DNA of 64,000 nucleotides from Avena insularis (lineage: Eukaryota; Streptophyta; Magnoliopsida; Poales; Poaceae), in the NCBI GenBank assembly GCA_023614405.1, contig CM042688.1, positions 74,386,253 through 74,450,252 of the forward strand, written 5' to 3'. Below, in pieces: positions 53,640-64,000 of the stretch (positions are counted from its first letter, which is position 1; the number at the start of each line of letters is the position of its first letter). The notes under the pieces were generated by a model that searched no databases, was not told the DNA's origin, and saw only the letters and a list, made by a program, of their open reading frames with translations. The translations under genes and the position numbers were made by a program.

Positions 53640-55033
53640 TGATACGTTGCAAACGTATCTATAATTTTTGATGTCCCATGCTTGTTTTATATCTACTTTC
53701 TTATGTTTTTTCCACACTTTAGAGTATTTTTATACACTTTCTTGGACTAACCTATTAACAAGATGCCACAGTGCCAGTTGCCTGTTTTCTTCTGTTTTTG
53801 GTTCTAGAAAAGTCAGAAAATGAATATTCTCGGAATTGGACGGGACAAAAACCAAAGTAAATATTTCACCGAGGGGAACACGGAGCCAGAAGACGAGACG
53901 GAGAGGGGCTAGGGGCCACACCACTGGCCGCTGAGGCTGGCCCGTGCCTTGGGTTGGTGCAGCCACCTCGGGCAGCCCCTCGGCCTCCCCCTTTGCCTAT
54001 AAGAAGCCTCCCGATGAGAAAACCCTAAATAATCCAGCCTCCAGCCACGAAAAGTTTCGTAGCATCGCCGCCACTGAAGGGGAGATTCGGGGGACAGAAA
54101 GTCTCTATTCCGGCACCCTGCCGGGATGGGGAAGTGCCCCCGGAGCCATCTCTATCGATCTCCACCACCGTCTCCATCACCGTTGCTGATTCCCATGATG
54201 ATGAGGGAGTAGTTCTTCCTCGAGGCTAAGGGTTCTACCGGTAGCTATGTGTTCATCTCTCTCTCTCTATGCATGATCATATTTTGATCATGATCTTTGT
54301 AATCAAGTAGATCTACCTTGCTACTCAAGTGCTTTAATAGATCTCTGGCTCTCCCCATGTTTGTGAAAGTGATAGCATGCACACCATGGTGGCACTTAGG
54401 CTAGAGATTACAAATACTTGTTATGAGTTATATTTGGAGTTGGATGTCTCTATGAAATTGTGGTGTTTGTTGGAACCATCTAGTGCTCAAGGTGATAGTG
54501 AGGGGTTATCTAGATGGGGAAAGCGAACTTTGAGGAGTGTTGTTATAGCCCTACCATGGATTAGAGTGTCCAACCGGAGAGTAGTTCAGAGTGTATCATA
54601 AAGAGAAGATATTTATATGAGAGTGTTCACTAGCGAAAGTATGATCCCTAGGACTTGTTTCTAAACATTGAAACACTGTTTACAACTAGATCTGTTACAT
54701 GTTTGCTTGCTTCCATCTTTTTGTCTTTAGTCTTTTCCTCCTGTTAAGCTCTTTTCTAGCATCATTGTAATATCCATACCACTTGTACTTCACTATCTCT
54801 TCGTCGAACTAGTGCACCTATACACCTGACAAGTGTATTGGGTGTGTTGGGGACACAAGAGACTTCTTGTATCTTGATTGCAGGGTTGCTTGAGAGAGAT
54901 ACCATTTACCACTTCCTCCCAGAGTTCGATAAACCTTGGGTAATCCACTTAAGGGAAACTTGCTGCTGTTCTACAAACCTCTACACTTGGAGGCCCAACA
55001 ACTGTCTACAAGAATAGAAGTGTGTAGACATCA
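53640..55033 (+). repeat. 5' LTR of element F
   Basis: This LTR of 1394 bases runs from TGATACGTTGCAAACGTATC to GTGTAGACATCA. It has a TATA box (TATAAGAA, 53998-54005) preceded by a CACACCACTGGCC..TGGTGCAG segment, and a (CT)n run at 54259-54272. Confidence 0.9.
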
Positions 55034-55043
55034 AGCTATTTTC

Positions 55044-55123
55044 TAGCACCGTTGTCAGGGAGGTAAGGTAAAAGGTACTCACATCCTTTGGCTACTAAGC
55101 TATCTTCTAGCACTGTTGCTGGT
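55044..55123 (+). other. Primer binding site of element F and a nearby duplicate
   Basis: TAGCACCGTTGTCAGGGA at 55044-55061 is a diverged tRNA-Asp-type primer site. A second copy of the same context, CTATCTTCTAGCACTGTTGC, lies at 55098-55117, so the primer-site region appears to be tandemly duplicated. Confidence 0.6.
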
Positions 55124-55352
55124 GTGTGAGTGCTCGAAGTTATTCCCTTTAGATTCTGCAATTATATCATTTTGTTTCTTGTTTTTATTTTCACAACTTA
55201 GGCTTAATGGAAAACAACAAAAAATTAGAGAGCTTTATAGTATTTATCTTGAGTTAGGACAGGAAGTGTTTGAAGAGAAAATTAAAAACCTATGGAACTT
55301 TATTTGCATGCTAATAGCAATGTTATTAGTATGAATTCTTTGAACACCATTA

Positions 55353-56056
55353 TTGCTAATGCTATGGAAAAGTCTAAGCGGGGAAGCTGGTTTTGATGAG
55401 CATGATATTTTTAGTCCCCCAGGCATGGAGGAGAAAATTTACTTTGATGATACTATACCTCCAATATATGATGATTACAATGATGAATATGATATTTTTA
55501 GTCCACCTACTATTGAGGAGAACATTAATTATGATTACAATATGCCTCCTATATTTGATGATTATGGTGATGAGAATAATAATGTAGCTATTTTGTTGAA
55601 TTTTCTCCCACTGCAATTAATAAGAATGACTATGTTTATGTGGAGAGTATTAATTCTTTTATGCATGTGGCTCATGATAAGAATGTTTTATATGATAGTT
55701 ATATTGTTAATTTTCTTCATGATGCTACTGAAAGTTATTATGAGAGAGGGAAACATGGTTTTATGTATCTCAATAATATTAAGTTTCCCCTCTTTATGTT
55801 GAAAATTTTGAAGTTGCACTTGTTTTGCTTTCCTATGCTTGTGGCTTTATGCTTTCCTGACTTGTTTCTTTACAAGATTATTTTTCATAGGAAGTGGGTT
55901 AGACTTAAATTTGTCCATATTTGCTTCTTGATGCTCTCTTTTACTTCTAATGTGAGCATCATCGAAATTATCATGCCTATCTTAATGCCTATAAAGAAAG
56001 AGCTTTTGGGAGACAACCCATTATATTTTTACTTTCAATCTATTTTTTTTTCTTGA
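55353..56056 (+). CDS. ORF region of element F with a tandem repeat, shared with element E
   Basis: Two overlapping frames. The first (55353-55802) has a tandem repeat of about 30 residues: FDEHDIFSPPGMEEKIYFDD with PPIYDDYNDE, then EYDIFSPPTIEENINYDYN with PPIFDDYGDE. The second (55640-56056) reads DSYIVNFLHDATESYYERGK, NNIKFPLFMLKILKLHLFCF and FHRKWVRLKFVHICFLMLSF, matching the ORF at 42767 in element E. A frameshift probably separates two parts of one original ORF. The repeat is acidic and the second part hydrophobic. Function unknown. Confidence 0.45.
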
Positions 56057-58736
56057 GTCTTGGAAGTTATTACTTCAGTAATAACCTCTCCTTATCCTTT
56101 TTATTTGATTTTTGTGCCAAGAATAACCTCTTATGAGAGGGAAGTAAGATTTGGGGAAGTACTGTCCCGAAACAGATTTTTGTGCTTCGCTGTAAAAATT
56201 CGTGAAATCTCTATACGTCGGTTTGAGCTGTAATTTTTTGTGCTTCTGCCCCAGGTTGTTATCCAACTTTTGTTAGTTTAACACTTTTCTATTTGAGCAA
56301 AAGAAGGTCTTCGAAAAAATTTGTTTTTACCTGCTGGTGTGTTTTGACAGATTTCTGCCATTATTTGCATTTGCCTCTTAATCTCTTTCTCTTTGAGTTC
56401 TCTTTGATCATTTGAACTTTTTAAAGGAAGTTCTACAGTATCTTTTGTTTTATTGAAAGTTTTACTTGTGTTGAAACTGAACCAAAGGACTTATTATCTT
56501 GAGTGCACTAATGTTGCTAATGAAGATTGTGTGAAGTTTTGTATGGAGGAAAATTTTAAGTGTAGGGAAGAGTAATGTGATAAGATGAAGTATGGACAAA
56601 CGCTCAAGCTTGGGGATGCCACCCGTGTCACCCCAAGAAATATCCAAGAAGTACAAGCGTCAAAGCTTGGGGATGCCCAAGGCATCCCCTTCTTCATCAA
56701 TAAAAATTTCAGGTTTCTTCCAAACACTTCATTTTTATTGTTTCATGCATAGTTGTGTTGTTCTTGGAGCGTCTTTGTTTTTTTAGTTTTAGTTTGCTTA
56801 GTTTGTTTGAATAAATTGGTTGGACCCCCTCATTCATACATTAGTTTTCAAATAATATTGGTTTGGATTGGAAAAGAGTAGGAAAAAGTTCATGCCTAAG
56901 TGGTAAAAAGGAGCTTGTTTTTGACTGTGGCCTATGCTTTGTCATGTCATGCTTGATATTGTTTTTGCTTTATGCTTAGTGATTTTTGTTGTAGCATGAC
57001 ATGTTATAAACAATTGAGATTTCTTAATGTGCCTTGAAAGAATCATGCGTTGTTTTAGCATATTAAAGCATAATATTGTGGTATTCTCGTTTGATGCTTT
57101 ATTTGGGTTGACTTGGCGCATGCTCACACCATGTTAAGACTATACCAAGTTACCATAGCTTCTATGATCATTTAGTTTTCCACTTGTAATATCACTTTAT
57201 GCTTTAATTAATGATGTTTTGTCGCTTTGCATGATTATGGCCATTATTGCTCTCTTAGTTGGTTGCTCCCAGTCTTTTGCTAGCCTCCATACCAAGTATG
57301 AGTTCCACTCATGCATCCAACTCCAAATAAAACCAAGTTATTCCAAAGAGTCCACCATACCTACCTATTAGCATTTGCTATTCTAAGTATATTCATGTTT
57401 TTATCTATCTTCCGAATTAAACTTGCTATGTGAAAATTAGTGATTAAAGCTCTCACGAACTTGATGGCACACTTTACTTTTCTTGCCCCTAATAAACTTG
57501 AACCATTGTGTCATCTATGTTGTATATGCTTGCACTTATCGTTAGGATTAGCATAAACATGCTATAATGGGGAACGCTTTCAACATTGCAATTTTACATT
57601 GTACCCAGTTGATATCATGCTCTTTTGTTTATGGATGTCATCGGTGTGAAATGAAAGGGGAGCTTGTAAGTCCATGGAGTTATGTATGTGTGTTAGAAAC
57701 ACACCAGCTGGTCTAATCTATGCCTAATCATGGTGGAAACCTGTAGCGTAACCATAATGAGCAATCTATGAAGCATTCTTCTTATAAAAAAGAGATAGAG
57801 ATTGATAAAAAAAAGAAAGAAAGAAAAAGATGAGAAAAGAGGAAAGAAAGAAAAAAGCACCATTTTCCCATGGTAAATAAGAAGATGTTGAGATGCTTAT
57901 TGTTTGCTTGCCTTGTCATTTTGATATGGGGATTATTCCGTATCATCGGGCAAGGGGTACCGCGTTGGCGATTCTCTATGATACACATGTACTTACTATG
58001 ACAAGAACTTACCGGTAACTAAACTTGAGTAGCATGAGGAGCTCCCCTTGTATTCAAGGGACATGAGATTGCCAACTTATACTTTGTCAAGCATATACTC
58101 CATAGTTTGTTCACTTTAACCTTAATCACTTCAAGATGCTTATGATAGGGGCAATGAGAGTTGAAAGCTAATAAGTACCATAATTTTTGGAAGCTCTTTA
58201 TGCGACTTGAATCCCTGCTTCCTTCTATGAAGGCCTTTCTTTTATTTTTATGTTGAGTCTCCATCTTCTATCTTTATGCACCAATTAAGAGAGCATAGTT
58301 GTCATTCTTAGTTTAATGTGCGTCCCAAGACTTGTTGATTGATGCATAACTTTGATATTGCTTGTTCTTAAACTATTTGTATCTAGTCACCCTTATGAAC
58401 TTTGAAGGTGTCCTATGCATTTATGTTTTGCTACACTATGAGGGACAAGCTGAATACCATTCTCATTATGTTTTCTATATGTGAAACAAACAAACGTCTT
58501 GCAAGCATTGCTATTCATGAATCTTTTGTTTGTACCTTTTCATGTTATAACATAGCATTCTATGTATTATTGTTAGAACTATATATTTCATGCTATGTTA
58601 AAGTACTATGATCCCAGCTATCAATATTTTACAAATACCTCGATCAAGATTATGATAGTGCATGTCACCTCAAAAATTATTCTTTCTTTTATCACTTACC
58701 TACTGAGGGGCGAGCAAGAGTTAAGCTTGGGGATGT
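56057..58736 (+). other. 3' non-coding region and polypurine tract of element F
   Basis: About 2.7 kb with no supported gene. AAGCTTGGGGATGCC tracts occur twice at 56607-56621 and 56662-56676. The polypurine tract AGCTTGGGGATG lies at 58724-58735. A purine run of AAAGAAAG type is at 57788-57860. Most of the region aligns in order with element E, except E's promoter-like segment and ORF at 43990-44693. Confidence 0.7.
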
Positions 58737-59049
58737 TGATACGTTGCAAACGTCATAATTTTGATGTTCCATGCTTGTTTTATATCTACTTCCTTATAGT
58801 CCACACTTTGGAGTATTTTTATACACTTTCTTGGACTAACCTATTAACAAGATGCCAAAGTGCGCTTGCCTATTTTACGCTGTTTTGGTTCCGTAAAAGT
58901 CAAAATGAATATTCTCGAATTGGACGACAAAAGCCAAAGTCAATATTTCACCAAGGGGAACACGGAGCTAGAAGGCGAGACGGAGAGGTGCCAAGGGCCA
59001 GCCACACCACGGCGGCGGCCAGGCCTAGCCATGCCCTGGGTGGTGCGGC
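58737..59049 (+). repeat. Truncated 3' LTR of element F
   Basis: The first 313 bases match 53640-53950, ending at GGTGGTGCGGC where the Copia LTR begins. Confidence 0.88.
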
Positions 59050-60662
59050 TGAAGGAAATATGCCCGAGAGGCAATAATAAAGTTGTTATTATGTATTACT
59101 TATATATGATAGTTGTTTATTTTGCATGCTATAATTGTATTGATCGGAAACATTAATACATGTGTGTTTAATAAACAAAAATGGTTACTAGTAATTCCTA
59201 TCTTATATACTAGCTTTTTGATTAACAAGATTATCAAGGTTTCGATCATGGACATTGGATGTTGTTAATAACAAGGTCACAGATTTGTGAAATGATGTGA
59301 TGAACATTCATCCGAAGTATAGCATTACGATCAAGTCATTATGTTTACATTGCTATAACATCATACGAAGTAATCTTTATCCTTAGACCATGAGATCATG
59401 TTAATTGCTAACACCGGAAGATTATCTTGATAACATCAAACGTCACACCATAACAGGGTGACTATAAAGATGGGTTCGATTCTTTCGAAGGTGTTATGTT
59501 GAGGCTCATAGATCAAGAGTGGAATTTGTCAATCCGATGACGGATAGATATACTCGGCCCTCTAGGTGATATCACATTAAGATAGCTTGCAAGCAAGTAA
59601 TGTGATCACTAGAATGTTATATCACGGAACGAGAAAAGAGTGCATGTCAGTAACGAGATCAAACTAGGTATTTGGATACCGATGATCGAATATCGGACAT
59701 GTATTATATCATGAGACAACGGGATTAAATTACAGGCGTTAAAGGTTCTCACGATCACGTGTCATCGTTGAATATGCAGGAGTCAGTATGGATCTCCAGG
59801 TCCCGCTCTAATTATTGATCTGAGACGAGTCTCAATCATGTCTGCATTATTCGCGAACCATAGAGTGACACACTTAAGAGTTACTGGACACCATTTTGGA
59901 GCACATATGTTTCAGACGAAAGAATTGCAAAGCGCAGGAATTGTTTCGATAGAAACCGGAAATTGTTTCAGGTGAAATTGCAGAAAGTGGTTATGCATGT
60001 GATATTGAAATATTGCAAGGGGTTATATGTGAATGTTTGTTAATTAAATTAATTAACAAAATTCTGAATAAATTTAATAAAAGAGTTTTATTAAATGAGA
60101 GAGCATTAAACTTAGAGAATTTGAATGCATTTAAAGTGGGGACTTTAAAAGAGAATGTGAACAGGCATTTTAATGTGGAGGGAGTTACCACCACATGAAT
60201 GGGGAGGTGAGGGTCACCTCCATGAGGCCGCCATGGAGCGTACCCTCCTCCTATAAAAGGCCCCTCTTCCTCCTTCTTCCTTACACCTCCTCGTGAAGGA
60301 TCTCTCTCTCTAGAATTATTCCCCATGGTCTCATTAGCGAGATACATGTTCCGGTGGCATTTCATGCGGAAGGAGTTGTTGCTCATTGGATCACTGGAGC
60401 GAGGAGGTGGAGGTTTCCGTGGCTTGAACGTGTGTGCGAGTCTGCGGATGCCGCTGATTTGCGGCGCTCGGACTTCCCATGATCTTGAGATCGGCAAGTG
60501 TACGACTATATCAACCATGAGTTCCTACTGCTAACAAAACTCGTTGTCTTCGAGCATAAGTTCTCGATGGATGTATGTCCACCGTTTCTATACCTAGTAG
60601 ATAGATCTTGGCGTGTAGTTCTCATCGTAGGAAAAATTTGTTTTCTATGTTGCGGACCAACG
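59050..60662 (+). mobile_element. BARE/Angela-like Copia LTR (copy B)
   Basis: TGAAGGAAATATGCCCGAGA..GCGGACCAACG (about 1613 bases) has the start and internal landmarks of the BARE/Angela LTR: AATACATGTGTGTTTAATAA, TCTCAATCATGTCTGCATTA, and a TATA box TATAAAAG (60252-60259). It is followed at 60664 by a Met-type primer site, so it is a 5' LTR. The ORF track frames here are incidental. The terminal CA is changed to CG. Confidence 0.82.
60252..60259 (+). promoter_or_regulatory. TATA box of the BARE/Angela-like LTR
   Basis: TATAAAAG is followed by a C/T-rich leader, as in BARE/Angela LTRs. Confidence 0.7.
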
Positions 60663-61124
60663 GTGGTATCGAGCCTGATCTATGCGTGGGTGCTTTGTCA
60701 GTAGTACACATATGTTTATATGTGGGCTATGATGATCATGTTATTGCATCTTCTATGTATTTTCATATTAGTGGCATAGTGGGATGAAGCTGGCGGACCA
60801 ACCTTACATGTCATCGTACATGCGACGGTTCCACGGTGACATGCAACTAGTTTTGCATAAGTGGTGGCGGGTGTCATCTCTCCTACTATAGTCAATATCT
60901 GATTTACAACGAAGTTGCTAATAACTTGGTTATCCTCGTTGTGGTTCATGTTCGTAGGTAAGAATGGTTCTATCTCCAAATCCCTAAGCCAAACTTACAA
61001 TTGATAAATTAGAGCGTCTAGTTTAGATCGTTGTTGGGCTAGTGTATTGATATGGTATTATTAGTAGATGTATGATAGATACTCTTTACAACACATTCAA
61101 CGTGTAAGTTCCATAGACCTTGGC
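60663..61124 (+). mobile_element. Primer site and leader of the BARE/Angela-like element
   Basis: TGGTATCGAGCC (60664-60675) is the initiator tRNA-Met primer site with a small change. About 450 bases of untranslated leader follow before a CACTA element interrupts at 61125. No gag start is reached. Confidence 0.7.
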
Positions 61125-64000
61125 CACTACAAGAAATCAGGTGATACATGACCCTTCATATTGGTCACTGAAAGGTCATAGTTTTTAATTTGTGACCTTT
61201 TTGTGACCAAATACAGAAGGTCAAGAGCTAAGCGTCACTAGTTAAACACCACGACCTTTTTTTTGAATTGGTCATAGACGCTTATGACCAATACAAATTG
61301 GTCATGATTTTATGACCAACTATTGGTCACAGATTTCGCCATGTCCACGCCGTAACTTACGTGGCCGATCCTACGTGGCAAATATGTAACTAATTCAAAG
61401 GTCGTCGATCCGATTTAGCCTACCCCATTTGGTGCTTCACATGTAATCGAGCCCAATAATTACACAAAACTTGGCCTTTAATGCATTTTCTTTTGGGCTT
61501 TGTCCTTTCTAAGGTCCATTTTGATTGAGATTTTTGGGCCTTTTATGGTTAATTTCTTTTTTATTCTCAGCCATTTTATTCTGATATTTTCGAAATTGCA
61601 CACTATTCAGTCCACTACTATATGGGCTGAGGCCTTTTTAAGATGAAGTTACTATTCCAAAGACGCATCGTCAGTGGCGGGGCCTTTTAAGATCACGATA
61701 AAATTTTGTCCAGTACAAGTGCTAGACATTTCTAAAACACACATAGAGCCAATCAGCCCAATAATATTTCAAATAGTACTTTACATAACAAGAGGGCTTT
61801 CTAAGAGAAAGCTCCAGCCAAAACAGCCAAGCAATATTTGAAATAATATATAACTTGACACGACAATAGAACGCCTAAACTTTTCGACTTTCAACTCAAC
61901 AAGGAGACCTCCAGTCATCTCAGGTTCTCGCCAGCGCCATCAGCTCGTGTGCTTCACGCCAGCAGAACAGGAGGCAGAATATAGACCTGCAGCAGCTCCG
62001 ACAACTCGCTCCACAACATCAACTCTGTAGCTCTCAGTTGTCCTTGACATTCTCCCTAAGTCGTGAAGAGGGCACCAACCTTTTGCTAGTCGGTGCTATC
62101 GCCTTTGCTCTAGTTCAGCCACATCTCAAATAATAGAGGAAACAAATTAGTCTAGTATTAATATAAATAGTAGCAGAAATTGCATTATGAGAAACACAAA
62201 GCACCAATGCAATATCTACATATATGGAAGTCCAGGATAAATTTCACAAGCATACAATCAAGACAGGGTAGAAGCATGATTGAGAATGTGACATAGAAGA
62301 TCACGGTACAGGTTTTACCAAGTATAGCTGAGTATAGGGCATAATAACAAGAAATGCAAGCAGTTTGGACACGTGACTGCAGTTTTCAAGCCAAGGAAAT
62401 AAGAACATGTATCAGTTCGTAGTTTATAAAATATAACACATGATGACATAGTGCTACTTCTCAGCTCGGATGCCAGCCCCAGTTATCCCTGGCTTCCTCG
62501 TGTCCGTCATAGGAAAAGCAGCAGCAGCCATGGTCACTGCTAAGTGCAGTCCTGAGACATTAAAGATTCAGACCAACCCTGGCTCGTCATCACACTTCAC
62601 TTATCATAAACGCAATAGAAAGGAAACGAGTATGCATCAACAATTGGATGTCGCTGGCAGATCTCACCAGGTGATTAGGAGTAGCTAGTCGAGGTTGTTG
62701 GAGCATGTTGATGACCATCTTGTAGTTGCGGCCAGTTACCTCAAACAAAATGAATAAACACAGAGTTCAATTTCATGAACTCTAAAGCATAAACTAGGAC
62801 GACAACCACTAAGCTGAAAGTTTTAGATATATGCCCAAGTACTAGTAGACCAATGTGATATGCAACAGGTAAATTAGAACACTACCAACTGATGCACTAA
62901 CGGTGATAGCAGAGTGAGTGGAATAAGTCACTAGGAATGCAAATGGCAAGTGCATGTATATCCAATACAGCAATGATGACAAAAAGTGAAGATATAATGT
63001 GACATTGATGGTGAACATGAAGCTACAATGTGCTCATCTCAGCATAAGGCTAATAGACCAAAACAAATAATAATAGACAGTGTAGTTGATATGAGGGTGT
63101 ACATGATAGATTCATGTTAACTTAATTAAAAAATAGATGTTGTTGCAGGTCAAAATAAGTAAAACTTAATCTAGCAGATCTAAATAAACATACAACATGA
63201 AGGCAGGGTATGTAGATACAATAATGAAACAAGTATCATAGGCTAACAAATGATCAGAAATGATCATAGGGTAACAAATTTGATTTATATAACATGTATC
63301 ATAGGCTAACAAATGGTCTGAAATGTGATAAATAAGAACAGAATATTAACAACAACCAAACCTCAAATCAGGACATCTACATAGTATCAAAGCATACTGG
63401 AGACAACAGCAATCAATCAAGAAAAGTAGTACCACCGCTCGTAGATCTACTCTAAACTACTAAGTTATCGAGGGAATCTACGATATTCGATCTATGATAC
63501 AACTACAGACGGTCAAGGAACAAGAATGTGAGAGCACCTCGAGGAGAGCACCTTTAGGATAGCACAGCTGGAAGCGGCGCCCAATGTGGCGGGTTGTCGA
63601 TTTAAGGGGTGAGGCACAACCAGGACATTCGACCTGGTCCACGGTTGTCGTGTAGAAGTCCTTGTAGAAGTTGACGGTGTAGAAGCCTAGCAGGTGCTCC
63701 CACCGGTGTTGATGAGGAAGACCCATGTGGAGGATCTGTCGAGGATGGCACAGAACATGGAGCAACAGGGCTGACAGTTGCTCCCACCGGGACAAAAAAG
63801 TGGAGGCTCGGCAGCACCTCGCACTCCGGCAGACTGCAGAGAGATCTTGTGGGAGGGAGGAGCAGATCTTGTGGGTGCTGCGGTGGGAGAAGGGATGAAG
63901 CGAGGCAGGCTCGGTTGCGTCGATGGCGGGTCCGAGCGGGATTAGGGTTTGAGGAGCCGGGAGTGGGGATCCCTCTCCATCGTGATCTCGGATGAGTGGC
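61125..64000 (+). mobile_element. Terminal part of a second CACTA transposon
   Basis: CACTACAAGAAATCAGGTGA at 61125 is a CACTA terminus. Seven TTGGTCA/TGACCAA subterminal repeats follow within 61161-61329. The element continues to the window edge. No transposase motif is readable: 61330-63470 is largely AT-rich with nothing I recognise, and 63480-64000 is GC-rich, with AAACCCTAATC-type sequence on the minus strand like a plant 5' UTR. The family differs from the CACTA element at 5990-13897. Whether the rest is autonomous cannot be seen. Confidence 0.75.
61161..61329. repeat. Subterminal TTGGTCA/TGACCAA repeats of the second CACTA element
   Basis: Copies at about 61161, 61204, 61268, 61285, 61298, 61312 and 61323 alternate in orientation. 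They are the likely transposase-binding repeats of this family. Confidence 0.8.

Larger units (their letters stand above)
53640..59049 (+). mobile_element. Element F: non-autonomous Athila-like Gypsy retrotransposon
   Basis: A full 5' LTR (53640-55033), a tRNA-Asp-like primer site, 3.7 kb of internal DNA and the first 313 bases of the 3' LTR (58737-59049) are present. No gag, protease, RT or integrase is recognisable. One ORF region at 55353-56056 and the long 3' part are shared with element E. The 3' LTR is cut by the Copia LTR at 59050, so the 3' TSD cannot be checked. The LTR family is the same as that at 1-943. Confidence 0.88.

Noticed and set aside
57788..57860. Purine-rich A/G run as a polypurine tract
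   Set aside because: It is not next to an LTR; the functional tract of element F is at about 58724-58735.

Overview
This window is plant nuclear DNA made almost wholly of nested transposable elements. I see no tRNA, rRNA, CRISPR or bacterial-type operon, and no convincing intact host gene. The LTR types (tRNA-Asp-primed Athila-like Gypsy elements with 'AAGCTTGGGGGAG' polypurine tracts, a BARE/Angela-like Copia LTR starting TGAAGGAAATATGCCC, a SIRE/Maximus-like Copia element, and a CACTA element with 'TTTAGTCCCGGTT' subterminal repeats) point to a large-genome Pooideae grass, most likely Triticeae or a close relative. That assignment is inference from family resemblance; no database was searched.

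Layout, left to right. 1-943: LTR fragment of an Athila-like element (minus). 944-3969: 3' end of a Gypsy element with an LTR I call family B. 3970-5771: a 115-codon open reading frame split by a solo LTR of family C. About 5990-13897: a CACTA transposon (minus) whose TNP2-type transposase gene is decayed and is interrupted by a 3.2-kb non-autonomous LTR element (7317-10491). 13898-16190: an unassigned ORF, a LINE scrap, an inverted repeat and a deleted FAR1/MULE-type transposase. 16191-53350: one LINE (LINE-1) cut into five pieces by a Gypsy element C (17795-27868, minus, itself carrying a solo family B LTR), a Copia element D (27895-39678, plus), a Gypsy element E (40139-48217, plus) and a second LINE (48840-53005, minus). 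53351-61124: a BARE/Angela-like LTR fragment, a Gypsy element F with a truncated 3' LTR, then a second, full BARE/Angela-like LTR with its leader. 61125-64000: one end of another CACTA element.

Most insertion events are dated relative to one another by target-site duplications (TSDs) readable in the sequence: GCAGT, CCAGC, ATCAA, CCTTA, TTGGC, GGTA(T/C) and a 14-base duplication for LINE-2. LINE-1 can be read as one protein across five junctions.

The most unusual structure is regulatory rather than coding. Element D carries paired copies of the palindrome GGCCGGATAATCCGGCC in its LTRs, in front of its third ORF, and inside its pol gene as a three-fold repeat encoding a spacer. Element C and LTR family B carry another palindromic module (ACTATACGG..CCGTATAGT), present in the LTRs and as a four-unit array inside element C in the opposite orientation. 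Elements E and F have different LTRs but share a long internal region, including a common ORF.

Limits: all alignments were done by eye. Boundaries without a TSD are approximate, and LTR identity figures are rough counts over short stretches.
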